This document shows positions 43,232-54,013 of a stretch of DNA of 64,000 bases, piece after piece. The position numbers were made by a program, and so were the translations under genes. Every line of letters starts with the position of its first letter. Position 1 is the first letter of the stretch. The stretch comes from Dipteronia dyeriana (lineage: Eukaryota > Streptophyta > Magnoliopsida > Sapindales > Sapindaceae), in the NCBI GenBank assembly GCA_032871835.1, contig CM065300.1, positions 6,715,768 to 6,779,767 of the forward strand, given 5' to 3'. A model generated the notes under the pieces. The model saw nothing but the letters and a program-made list of their open reading frames with translations. It had not been told where the DNA came from and searched no databases.

Positions 43232-43981
43232 TAGTCTTTATTTCAATTTGGTTTAAAATAATCATTTTGGATCCAGATAGTTAAGTTTAATGCTATTTTA
43301 AAAAGATAATTTGGTACTTTCAATTTTAAATGTTAATTAGAATACAAACAAATCTAATAAATGTGTTTTTTTTTGGCAAAAATTAGGTAAATATATATTT
43401 AAAAACATTATAAAATATGAAACTAATTGAATATAAACTACTTAACAAAATAATATTACATTTAACAAACAAAAAAAATGTCATAATTTTTTTTAAAAAA
43501 ATTTGAGAGCACAAAATATAATTAAACAACATAATAAAAAATTTCATATATTTAAAAACTAAAAATTTAAACTGAAAAAATCAACAACATACTAATTAAA
43601 AATATAGTATTTATTTTATTATTTTCATTTTAAAATTATTTTTTGTAATTTTATGAAGAAAAAAAAAATCAATGAAGGTCACGGAATCTCCCGTTCACAT
43701 ATATTATTTTTTATAAAACACTATTTTTTTTTAAAGGTAAAACACATCTTTTATTTGTTTTAAATTTATATATTTTCATTATATTCATAAGGCGCAAAAT
43801 GGTATTTTTTGTTAATAGAAGATTTAATATAAAAGATAACGGAAGCAGCCGACAAGGACTTCTTCGATACAAGTTGAAACAATACAGACGTTTCTGATAC
43901 TCAAGGAAACAATAAGGACTAGAACACTTAAATTCTTCAAACCTTTGAAGTTGAAGTAGTAATATATCTCTAATTATCTAC
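43232..43981. other. 3' flank of gene C (unit 1)
   Basis: AT-rich DNA without a gene. Blocks such as ATTAAACAACATAATAAAAA and CCACAAGGACTTGTTTGATAC-like sequence are homologous to the 3' flank of gene D (about 49090-49520) and to about 55090-55520. Confidence 0.7.
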
Positions 43982-45283
43982 TCAGAATTTGAAGTTGGAA
44001 CACTCGATAGCAGCCAAAATAAGTGTTTGAGAAAACGCGAGCTTGGAATCAGCCAGATCAAACTGAAGAAGATTGTCTTCCAGTTGAAGCGCACCTATCA
44101 CGATCGACGTCCTCGGCCTCGACCCACCATCCAGAAAGCCTAAACAATACACATTATGATTTATCTCCACCATGGAATTAGCTCCATAAATCTCCCACTT
44201 CACGTTGTCCTCAAACACAAACGCAATATCAGGCGCACCAATCCCAAGCGGAGTCATTCCCATATTTCCTACTGCATAGCAGTCATTGAAAGGCTTCACA
44301 GGCTTCACTTTGCTCACATTCAACACTGAATCAAACGCCTTCACAAGAGCTCTGTATATGGAACTCTCAAGAACTGTGTAGGGTCTCACTGTGCTTATTT
44401 TTGCTCCACCGAATCCCCTGTTGTTGATGGAAAGCAGAGTCGAGTTTAAAGCAATCGGTTTTCGGTCCACGGTTATTGAATTCAACCCAACAAAGTATTC
44501 GGTTGATTGCTCTCCTCTAGTTTAAGCTCCAGCTGTGCTTACAGGATTTATGTAGAGTTTCGTGTAAGCGAACCGCGACGATACGTCGACGGTCTTTGAT
44601 TCGTTGTAACTTGGATAGAATATGTACGGAGAGTCACCGAAAAAGACAACTCCATTTGTTTTCGGTTTTGAAGGCAAGCAGATAGCAAATTTTCTGTGAA
44701 AACCCCCACCGAAAAACGAAGCGAGTTGGCTCGGTAGGCCGACAGGATTTCTTCCGAGGGCAAGCATTCCCTTGGCTCCTCTAACTAAATCAAATACAAG
44801 CTTGTGTTCCCTTGCACAGGAGAAAATGAAACCAGGGACAGAATTGAGTGGACCCGGTTTTGACCCGTCGGTGGATTGGAGTGAGATTTTATCCATGGCA
44901 ACCTCTCCAAATAAGTCGATATTTCCAGTCACAGTGTTTTCAGGGCTTAGATAACAGATATTGATTTTGTCTCTGGTACAGGCGCCGCTGGATTTGGCAA
45001 GAGAGCATGGAGCAGAGCCACAAATTCCAGGCTTGTAAGTGGATGAACTGTAACCATTTGTACAGTCAATCCATGTATATCTTCCTCCAAGATCGACAAC
45101 AAGCGTTTTCGGGACAAATGGAGTTCCAATGTTGAGGTGGGTTATGTATTGGAGGGTTGAAGGGTCTTTCGAGACTGGAAGAAGCGAGGCTTTTGGCTTG
45201 GAGGCTGATTTTTGTGCTTGGCAGAGTGAAAACAAAACGAGAATGAAGAGAATTATTGATTTGATAAATGTAGAAGAAGCCAT
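43982..45283 (-). pseudogene. TAXI/EDGP-type secreted protein with one premature stop (gene C)
   Basis: An uninterrupted 434-codon frame except for one in-frame TAA (44522-44524, codon 254). The other family members have a small residue there, just after the conserved NPVSTAGA. The upstream 253 codons include a signal peptide (residues 1 to about 23, ending LCQA), D-L-G-G (Asp64) and TAXI_N. The downstream 179 codons carry TAXI_C, ending CSNFKF. Ten cysteines remain: the pair present in gene D around residues 104-112 is missing. Gene D is its nearest relative, with conserved 5' leader and TATA spacing. A truncated product would lack the C-terminal lobe. The lack of any other lesion suggests recent inactivation, or a sequencing error at that base. 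Confidence 0.88.
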
Positions 45284-45353
45284 TGAAGATAATTAATTAA
45301 CAGTGATGGGAGATAGATTGGTTATGGTTAAAAAGAAAGTATGGTTGTGTCAG

Positions 45354-45361
45354 CATTTATA
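45354..45361 (-). promoter_or_regulatory. TATA box of gene C
   Basis: The minus-strand TATAAATG is about 70 bp upstream of the ATG. Gene D has the same arrangement, with the shared leader TTAATTAATTATCTTCA before the ATG. Confidence 0.65.
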
Positions 45362-46655
45362 GAGAGCTTTAGATATTATTTTGTGGCCATGGACAACCAT
45401 ATTAATTCCTCGACTGGACACAGTCTGGAATTAGTTGCAAACAGGATTCATCTTTCAATTTTCTTCATTTATGGCTCAACCAAACCATCAACTTGATCTT
45501 TTAAGTCCCTTTTTGTTTGTATCAAAATGATTGGGAAATCATGTAATCAAATCTCAACTAATAGATGATTATCAATTGTCACTAAAATTACAAGTGAATT
45601 TGTTGGTTCATTTAATCAAAAATGTGTACACGTACATGATCTGATTCCAATATGGGTAAGTGGTGTAATCCTTTCTTGACCCACATAATTTGATTTCCAA
45701 CTAATTTTAATAAACACACGCATAGTTCTGGCTGGAAATAGAATTTAATTCTTCTCTCCGATCGAAAGAATTAAGATCCATTTTCTATAGAACTTGATTC
45801 TGTTCCATTTAATTTTTGATTAGTAATACATTTTAAGTTTCAAAGAGAGGAGAGTACCGGAGGCTGATGGTTGAAGTGATAAGGTTTTTAATATAGAGCC
45901 TATAATGTGCTCACGGCTCGGTCAAGACTGTAAATGATGCATATGAAAATCAAATAGGTTGGTGGATGTCAAGCACATAAAAAAAAAGGAAATATTTTAG
46001 ATTCTGACAATCCCAATAACAAGCAAAGTAACTCAAGCACAGCCCATTCACTTGGAGAAGTGTTTATGGACTTGAGCCTGTGAGAAGAATTGGTTCAGAT
46101 AGGCCAGCTCTAAAATCGAAAATTATTAAACCGGACATAATTAAGTTAAAATTGAAGTTGCATAAAGTGTAGTGTTGTAATAAACGTTGGATGTTAGGCG
46201 CTAGTCGGATGGTAATTCAGTGCCTAGCTTCTAGACGGTGCTTAGATGTATCTAGACTGTGCTTATGTGGTCAGAAATTTATTTTATTTTTTAATTATTT
46301 TTTTATATACAAAATCATTATTCAATTTCTTCAAAAAAAAAAATCAATATTCAAAATTTAAATAGTGTAATTTGGACATAAAGACGATTTCGACGCCACC
46401 TAAACAATTAATCAGTAAAATCAGCTCACAAAGTGGTTAAATCGCCCGTTTTTTTTTGTTCACCTGCCGCTTAATACGGATGATTTTGTCCTAATCGGGA
46501 TGACTGGGAAACGTTTAGCGCTTAAACGGGAGTCCTAGACACGTATTTTCGAATACAGGTATAAACTAGACACATAGTTAAATTACGCAACTCGGTAATG
46601 ACATTCCTTTGCATATGAGAAGGCTCTATATATCCTGAAATCTAGTTCCACAGAC
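45362..46655. other. Upstream region of gene C
   Basis: The first 250 bp (CTGGACACAG, AACAGGATTCATCTTTCAATTTT, ACAAACCATCAAC-like blocks) are homologous to the gene D promoter at about 51350-51440. The remainder shows no gene or clear repeat. Confidence 0.6.
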
Positions 46656-47377
46656 TAGGGGTGTGCAAAAAACCGTCAACCCGAACCAACCCGCCTAACC
46701 CAACCCAAACTTTATAGGTTGTATCAGTTTTACATATAAAAAAATTATTAATCGGTTTGTCATTTACCAAACCGATCAATGATTGGTTTGGTTTGGGTTG
46801 CTAAAAATAAAATTCATACAACCCAAACCAACTCATATATTTAATAAAATCCAATCCATATTTCATGGGGTTTTGTAACTTTTAATTATACTTATTTACT
46901 TATTATATAAATAATTTTTTTTTTCATCAAATTCATTATCATCAACTATTTGGTATTGTACCACTTCAATTTCTTTTACTTATTATATTTTTTTAATAAA
47001 TAAAATACATTTATTCATCCTTTCCATTACATTTTAGAATATGAGTTTTATTATGTTTTATTTTTCTATTATGGTACCTTTTATTGTTAATTTGTTAATT
47101 ATATAATATTTTTAATTTTTAAAATAATTAAATAACACCTACTTAATATTTTTATATTTAAATATTTTTTTATAATAATATAAAAAATGATTTTTTTTGT
47201 TTAAACCAAAACCGTCAAATCAATCCAAACCAACCCGACTTTTTTTTTTGTTCGGTTTGAATCGATTTGGCAAATTGTATTGGTTTGGTTTAGGTTAAAA
47301 TATAGTCAAACCGATACATATCGGTTTGGTTTAATATTGAGTTACAATCAAAACCAAACCGAAATTACACACCCCTA
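46656..47377. mobile_element. hAT-like MITE with TAGGGGTGTG ends
   Basis: The left end TAGGGGTGTGCAAAAAACCG and inverted right end TAGGGGTGTGTAATTTCGG enclose 722 bp dominated by AACCGAACC/GGTTTGGTT motifs that recur inward from both ends. Flanks CACAGAC and CACATAC are a possible degenerate target duplication. No coding capacity. Confidence 0.6.
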
Positions 47378-48273
47378 CACATACCACAATAAAGAGATAA
47401 CATTAAAGATTGAATGACAAAAGTTGCGGTCCTGGTCCTTGCGGATAAGATTATTATATATATCTACCCGACTGTCAACAACTTTCTTGGCATGAAGGAT
47501 AAAAGTGGACTTAATATGCTATTTTGATTCTTCAAAGCATATGCTGATATGCGGAGGCAGCGGAGATTCGATTGGCTTTTTTGATAAATTATGAACACTA
47601 TTAATCTATCAATGATATTAATCGAACAAGACTAGCATATTTTTTGAATTTTTATTTTATTTTTCTTCTATAATTAGTATCATAAATGGTTTCAATGATT
47701 GATACTGCAGTCAACTTGAAGTAGATTATTAATAAATCTGCAGTCATTTTTTAATATAACTTTATGGAAAAGTAATCTCACAATTACATATTCAAACATG
47801 CCAATTCGTAATATTATAATTTATAGTCATGTAAGTGTGTACGACCATTTCAATTTATTTTTCTATTCTGATTTGAAATCTCAATTGTAAAATCCTTAAA
47901 TAAAATAATTGAGTTATCTTTGATTTTGTTTAATTATTACTTACTGGATATGTCTAAAATGAGAAAATAAGCAATTTTTTTAAAAAAAAAACATTGACGT
48001 TAGAAGTATAAAATTATTGTGATCATATTTTATTTATATGCACAATTTTACTTATCTATAGGATTAAATACGATATCACTTATATAAGTTAATTAATTTT
48101 AAACTAAGGGATCTGATGGGTTTGATAGACCTAGCTAGTCGCAATTTCATTTTTTTAAAACAAAAATAGTTGCAATTTCATAAATTTATATCATTATTTT
48201 TTTAAATTATTTACAAAAGTTAATATAAAAAGGTTACTAGTCTCAATAAAATTAATTCGGCTCAGAGTATAGT
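47378..48273. other. Duplicated 3' flank block of unit 2 (distal part)
   Basis: No gene. Blocks GTATAAAATTATTGTGATCATAT, TATGCACAATTTT, GTTTGATAGACCTAGCTAGT and TTGCAATTTCATAAA correspond to 33575-33750 in unit 1 and 54310-54630 in unit 3. Confidence 0.7.
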
Positions 48274-48969
48274 CAGGGCCGGTTCTGAGATTTTCAAGGC
48301 CCGAGACGAACTATAAAAAAATGAGGCCCTCGATACTCTATGCATGTTTACTTGTTTTTTTTTCTCTAATAAATACTTGTAAAAATCAATATAATAACTC
48401 AAACTCAAAACTATAACATAACAAAAATAGTAAAAAAATGTTACAATTTTTTTTTATAATTACATCAAAGAATATATTATTTAAACCTTACTCATCTCAC
48501 ATTTTTAGCAGCAAAAGTATTAATTAAGCTTAAATATTTTCGTAAAAGAATAAAAAAAAAATGAAGTGTACCTTCGAAACAATGACTTCTGAATTTTCAC
48601 TTCAAGAGAGTATTGAGTTTTTTAAAAAATTTTAAAAGACATAAAAAACGATTATTTGTGACCAACAAAGTGTTGTTATGATTCAATTCACTGTCACCAT
48701 TGATCCAGTGTTGTTGTAAGAATGATTAATGGGTTTCCATGAGTTGGCCTTTAATGGGCCGTTTTAAAATTTATTTATAGGTTGAGTTTCCATTAATGAA
48801 TTTTTTTAAAATATATTTTAATGATGGATCATTTTAAAACCATTAATGGGCTTATTTTGTTTAATATCTTATATGAACTATATTTTATAATCAATTTTTT
48901 TTAAAAAAAAACTACAATTGGAGGCCCTAGGTGGCTGCTTCACTGGGCTCCCCCCTAGGGCCGGGCCTG
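48274..48969. mobile_element. hAT-type MITE with perfect 8-bp target duplication
   Basis: Ends CAGGGCCGG...CCGGGCCTG are short imperfect inverted repeats. AGTATAGT occurs exactly at 48266-48273 and 48970-48977. The interior is AT-rich with GGCCC motifs near both ends and no ORF. Units 1 (about 37395) and 3 (about 54705) lack it. Confidence 0.85.
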
Positions 48970-49879
48970 AGTATAGTAATCATCGAGAAAAAGAAAAAGA
49001 AGTTTTAAATACCTTATAATATAAAGCCTTTTCTTATCTATTGAAGGAACTCACTAAATTTGTTGAACATATGTTCTTAATATATATGGTGACAACATAA
49101 AATATAATTAAACAACATGATAAAAATTTCAGATATTTAAAAACTAAAACAAAACAAAATTTGAAAAATTAACAACATACTAGTTTTAAAAATATATAAT
49201 TTATTTCATAATTTTCTTTTCAAAATTATTTTCTGTAATTTATTTAAAAAAAAAACCAGAGATGTCGCGGAGCCTCCCCCATTTCCAAAAATTATTTTTT
49301 ATAAAACAAAACATTTTATTTGTTTTCAATATTATATTTTTTTTCATCATATTCATAATGGACAAAATAGTATATTTTTCTTTAAATAACATTTTACACA
49401 AAAGTTAATGGAAACAGCCCACAAGGACTTGTTTGATACAAGTTAAAACAATAGGTACACTTTCGATATTCAATGAAACATTAAGCAGCAAAATACTTAA
49501 TTCTTCAAACCTTTGAACAAAACTTGATATTTTATTACAAAAGCAGGGATGTGTTTGATATTCCCCTTTTTAGCAAGATACAGACATACTTCCGACTTCC
49601 TCTTCTTCAAAGCAAATGCGGAACACGATTGACTTCTTCTTTTTTTTTTTTGAGATAATTTATATCATTATATTAAGCTAAAAAAATAAATAATGAAAAA
49701 TCAAAGGATTAACCCAATAATAATAATATAATAAGGGTAGTGTCTACCTATACCTTTAAGGTATAAGTTAATAACTATTTTATTAATGAAAAAGGAAATA
49801 AAAACACGTATCAATACGTTCATTTGTTATTACACTAAATACATTAACTTTTTTCCCAATAATACAAAACAATCTCTAA
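48970..49879. other. 3' flank of gene D (unit 2)
   Basis: AT-rich DNA without a gene. Collinear with 43232-43981 and 54830-55700 (GAACACAAAA-TAATTAAACAACAT, CCCCATTTCCA-A-ATTATTTTTTATAAAACAAAAC, ACAAGGACTTGTTTGATACAAG). Confidence 0.7.
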
Positions 49880-51214
49880 TCAGAATTTAAAATTGGAACA
49901 CCGGATGCCTTCCCAGAGAAGTGTTTCAGTAAACGCGAGCTTATTAGCAGCCAAATCAAACTGAAGAAGATTGTCCTCCAATTGATGCGCACCTATCACG
50001 ATTGAAGTCCTCGGATTCGACCCACCATCCAAAAACCCTAAACAATGCACATCAAAACTTATCTCCACCATGGAATTAGCTCCATAAATATCCCACTTCA
50101 CATTGTCCTCGAACACAAACGATAAATCAGGCACAGCAACCCCAAGTGAAGTCCTTACGGTTGCTGTATAGCAGTCCTTGAATGGCTTCACAGGCTTCAC
50201 TCTGCTCTCATTCCAGCCCGGAAAATATGCCTCTTCAAATGCCTTTACAAGACTACTGTATATGGAACTCTCAAGAACCGTGTAGGGATTCACTGTGCTT
50301 ATTTTTACTCCACCGAATCCCCTGTTGTTGATTGAAAGCAGAGTCGAGTTTATACGAATCGGTTTTTGATCCACCAGTATTGAATTCACCCCAACAAAGT
50401 ATTCGGTTGATTTCTCTCCTTTCCTGGAAGCTCCAGCAGTGCTTACAGGATTTATGTAGAGTTTCGTGTAAGCTAACCGCGGCAGCTTCGATATGTCCGT
50501 GGTCATTGATTTGTTGTCAATTTGATGGAATATGTAAGGAGAGTCACCGAAAAAGATGACACCATTTGCTTTCGGTTGTGAAGGCAAGCAGATAGCGAAT
50601 TTCCTGCGAAAACCCCCACCGAAAGCTGATGCGAGTTGGGTCGGTAGGCCTACAGGATTTCTTCCGAGGCCAAGCATTCCCTTGGCTCCTCTAGCGAAAT
50701 CAATTATAAGCATGTCCGTTGCACATGAGAAGATGAAATCATGGACAGAATTCAATGGACCTGGTTTTGAGCCGTCTGTGGATTGGATTGAGATCTTATC
50801 CATGGCAAGCTCTCCAAAGCCAACAGGTCCGCTGACAGTGTTTTCAGGGTTGAGATTACAGGTACTGTTTTTGGTGGTGCAGCCTGGTTTAGGGGCGGAT
50901 AAGCATTTTCCACAGATGTCGGAATCGGCAAGAGAGCATGGAGCAGACCCACAATTTCCAGGCTTGTAAGTGGATGATTTGTAACCTTTTGCACAGTCAA
51001 TCCATGTATATCTTCCTCCAAGATCGACAACGAGCGTTTTCGGGACAGAAGGAGTTCCGATGTTGAGGCGGGTTATGTATTGGACAGTTGAAGGGTCCTT
51101 CGAGACTGGAAGGAGCAGAGCTTTAGGCTTGGAGGCTGATTGTTGTGCTTGGCAGAGTGAAACCAAAACGAGCATGAAGAGAATTATTGATTTGTTAAAT
51201 GTAGAAGAAGCCAT
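49880..51214 (-). CDS. TAXI/EDGP-type aspartic-protease-like secreted protein (gene D)
   Basis: Intronless, 444 residues, the only complete minus-strand copy. Signal peptide 1 to about 23 (MASSTF...LCQAQ). TAXI_N (about 45-215) and TAXI_C (about 255-430) are present. The first catalytic loop is D-L-G-G (Asp64), and the second is replaced by LLSINNRGFGGVKISTV, so proteolysis is unlikely. All 12 cysteines remain, including CGKC...KPGC around residues 101-112. Sequons NST (about 116), NKS, NST and NES are visible. It differs from genes A and B in its N-terminal SASKPKA, LNIGTPSVPKTLVVDLGG and C-terminal CSNFKF, placing it with C and relic E. Likely role: apoplastic inhibitor of a microbial cell-wall hydrolase. 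The partner enzyme cannot be inferred. Regulation: TATA box at 51284-51291, with a 5' leader near-identical to gene C. Confidence 0.95.
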   Translation of the reverse strand: MASSTFNKSIILFMLVLVSLCQAQQSASKPKALLLPVSKDPSTVQYITRLNIGTPSVPKTLVVDLGGRYTWIDCAKGYKSSTYKPGNCGSAPCSLADSDICGKCLSAPKPGCTTKNSTCNLNPENTVSGPVGFGELAMDKISIQSTDGSKPGPLNSVHDFIFSCATDMLIIDFARGAKGMLGLGRNPVGLPTQLASAFGGGFRRKFAICLPSQPKANGVIFFGDSPYIFHQIDNKSMTTDISKLPRLAYTKLYINPVSTAGASRKGEKSTEYFVGVNSILVDQKPIRINSTLLSINNRGFGGVKISTVNPYTVLESSIYSSLVKAFEEAYFPGWNESRVKPVKPFKDCYTATVRTSLGVAVPDLSFVFEDNVKWDIYGANSMVEISFDVHCLGFLDGGSNPRTSIVIGAHQLEDNLLQFDLAANKLAFTETLLWEGIRCSNFKF

Positions 51215-51283
51215 TGAAGATAATTAATTAACACTGAAGAGAGATATATCGGTGATGTTGTTAAAGAGAAAGCATGGAGTCAG

Positions 51284-51291
51284 GATTTATA
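51284..51291 (-). promoter_or_regulatory. TATA box of gene D
   Basis: The minus-strand TATAAATC is about 70 bp upstream of the ATG at 51214, matching gene C. Confidence 0.65.
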
Positions 51292-51869
51292 GAGCTTTTA
51301 GACTTTTAGATATTATTTTGCAGCCATGTAGGACCATATGAATTGGTGGACTGGACACAGCCTGGACTTAAGTTGCCAAACAGGATTCATCTTTCAATTT
51401 TTTCTTCATTTATGATTCGACAAACCATCAACGCGTGAATTTGTTGGTATCAAAAATCAAAATTATTTGGAAATCATGTAATTAATTAAATCTCAACTAA
51501 GAGATTATTACTAAAAACTAAGAGATTATTACTAAAAACTATAAGTGAATTTGTGGGTTAACTTAATCAAAATGTGTACATACATAATCCGATCAATTTA
51601 CAAAATCGGATCCAAACCGAAACAAAAGTTTAGTTTGGTTCGGTTTACCGATCCGTTTCAGTTCGAACTTTTTTAAATTTGTGAAACTGAATTGGTTTCC
51701 GTTGTGAACTGGTTTTGATTTTACAAAACCGGTTTGAATCGAGAACCGATTACATACATAAACCAATATATATATATATATATACTTTCTATTTTATAAT
51801 CAATCACTCTGAGCCCCTTTCCCTTTTACCATCAGTCTCTGATCCAGTCTTTGGGTTCATATTTCTTAA

Positions 51870-51974
51870 CTTGTCAAGAACCTTATTGATTCTGCCATGG
51901 CAGGAACTCTCGGCGGCTTCAATGCTCATGCCAATAACATTGTTTCTGCCATCTACATAGCCACCACCCATGAT
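51870..51974 (+). pseudogene. HMG-CoA reductase exon fragment
   Basis: About 35 codons read [18 protein letters not shown] and then [14 protein letters not shown]. This is the highly conserved catalytic-domain segment of plant HMG-CoA reductase (family consensus around [12 protein letters not shown]). A stop precedes it and homology ends after IYIAT, followed by THDLIL and a stop. It is an isolated gene scrap, 20 bp from a TIR element, and cannot encode an enzyme. Confidence 0.75.
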
Positions 51975-51993
51975 CTAATATTATGAATATTAG

Positions 51994-53032
51994 AGGGGGT
52001 GTATTGGATTAAGATTTTAATGGACAGTTTTAGAGTATAAGGATTTTATAGATTTACAAGACTATTAGGATTATTAGAATAATTAAGATTTTACTTATTA
52101 TATGAACTAGACTTTTAGGATTCTGAAAGAGTCTTTGAACTTTATTTATAGATTATTAGAATTATCTTGACTTTATTTCAAGAAGTTTTGGACTTTTATA
52201 AATATGAATTTTCAAGAGCCGATTGTAGTATTCGATTTTCTCCGCATATTAATGAATACTCACACCCAACATGACACCCAATATGAATGTGTGACTGTAA
52301 TTGAACGCCCTTAACTTATAATTTTAGGGCGTCCTTACTAGAGAACCACTATATATATTAGTAAAACAACTATGTCTTTATCCACACTAGTCATTACAAT
52401 TTATGTATAAATAACTCATTATTTACACCTATCAAAGGAGCATGAACAATAATAAAGATGTCACGATTAAGAATCATTATTCAACACATGTTCTATGAAA
52501 TTTAAGTTGAAAAAAACGAAATAAAATTGTTGCACTACTCCATCCTTCTTTCTCCAATCTCCGGTCACCAATCACCCATCTATGGACCACAACTCGTTCA
52601 AACTGAAGATCTGATGAGGTATGGAAGTTGAGGAAACTGAAAATTTATGATGAAACTTTGATGGGGGTGTGGAGGTTGAGGAAGCTGAAAATGATTTTGA
52701 GTGAGAGAGAAAAGTCTAGAAAGTATTGAGGGAGATGACAAGACAATTTTGGATTCAAGTTATTTTATAAATATCACTAAAAAGTCTGGAAAATCCATTT
52801 TGTCATGAAATCCTAAAAATATTGATCTCAATCCAACACCACCAGACAATTTGTTGCCTCTTGAAAGTCTAGATCAAATACCACAAGACAATATGGACTT
52901 TTTAAAAAAATCTTAAAAGTCTTGATCGAATACCACCGGACTTATATAACTTGTTAAAAAGTCTTAATCAAATACCACTAGACTTTTACTTCATCAAATT
53001 GTCTAATAAAATCTTGAACCAATACACCCCCT
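51994..53032. mobile_element. TIR element with AGGGGGTGTATTGG ends
   Basis: The left AGGGGGTGTATTGGATTAAG (then ATTTTAATGGACA) and inverted right end AGGGGGTGTATTGGTTCAAG (then ATTTTATTAGACA) form TIRs of about 33 bp. Subterminal repeats of the form AAGTCT-GATC-AATACCA occur several times near the right end. No transposase ORF. Flanks are AT-rich and the target duplication is unclear. A weaker relative begins near 55722 (GGATGTATTCAATT). Confidence 0.7.
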
Positions 53033-53248
53033 AATTAGTATATAGGTAGAATAGGATGGTTTCAGGCTGGTGCTAACTTTTTAAAAGTCCATGATGAAAT
53101 TTTAAAATGGACCTTTATTCATTTTAAAAGTTTATATATATAACTTGTTTTTATATATCAAGTCTGAAAATGATAAAAAAAATAATATCGATAAATACAT
53201 TTCTTATTCAGACAAAGATGAAACCCTAGGTTTCCATATATATATATA

Positions 53249-54013
53249 GCCTGTTTGGTGGCATTAGATTGAAGGGAAAAAGATGAAAGCCCAGGTAATT
53301 TCAATTAAGAAAATCGAATTAGACTCAGTTTGACATTGATGTGCTGTGGGGAGAAGTGTTTTTAGAATTACTATGGGTGAAAATGCTTTTGAAATTGCTG
53401 TGGGAAGAATCAGCTGAGTGTTTGGTAAACTGATTTTTAAAAGTGTTGTGAGGACTAAAAGCAATTTAGTGTTTGATAAACTGAAGTAAAAAATGTTGTG
53501 AACGTATAAAATTACTAAAAGGACATGACATCTAAATGGTGCTAATATGCTATACTTTATATTTTTCTTGTTTATTTGTATTTAGTGTTAAGTGTTATAT
53601 AAGTGTGGTACTTTATTGAATTAATTAGCCTCATTTATTTATTTATTTATTTATTTTACTTTATTTTTTTATTTTTTTATTCTACTTTATTGAATTAATT
53701 AGCCATTTTTTTTGCAGTTATGGTAACAATTTTTTTGTACAACAATGTAAGCCCAATTTTTTTTTATAAATTTTATTAAAGGCAAGGACAAAGTTGGAAA
53801 ATTAACAAAATTTCATTTAATATTACTGTAGCAAGTTTTCTAAAAGCAGAAGCCAAAATCCAAAAACATGTATTTGTAGCTTCTCAAAAACTCAGTTGGG
53901 AGAAACTAAAAGTGACAAAAAACACTTCTCCGCGATTTTACCAAACACTCTGTCTTTTGTCTGGAATCACTTTTGATCCCAAAAGCAGTTGGAGAAACAA
54001 TACCAAACTGGAC
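53249..54013. mobile_element. Putative hAT-like MITE with CTGTTTGGTG ends
   Basis: The left GCCTGTTTGGTGGCATT and inverted right end GTCCAGTTTGGTATTG are similar. Inverted AAAAGCA/TGCTTTT and TTTGGTAAAC motifs occur inside. No target duplication was recognised. Confidence 0.4.

Noticed and set aside
51715..51960. 81-codon plus-strand ORF
   Set aside because: It is in a different frame from the HMG-CoA reductase fragment and crosses a TA microsatellite. It is a shadow frame.
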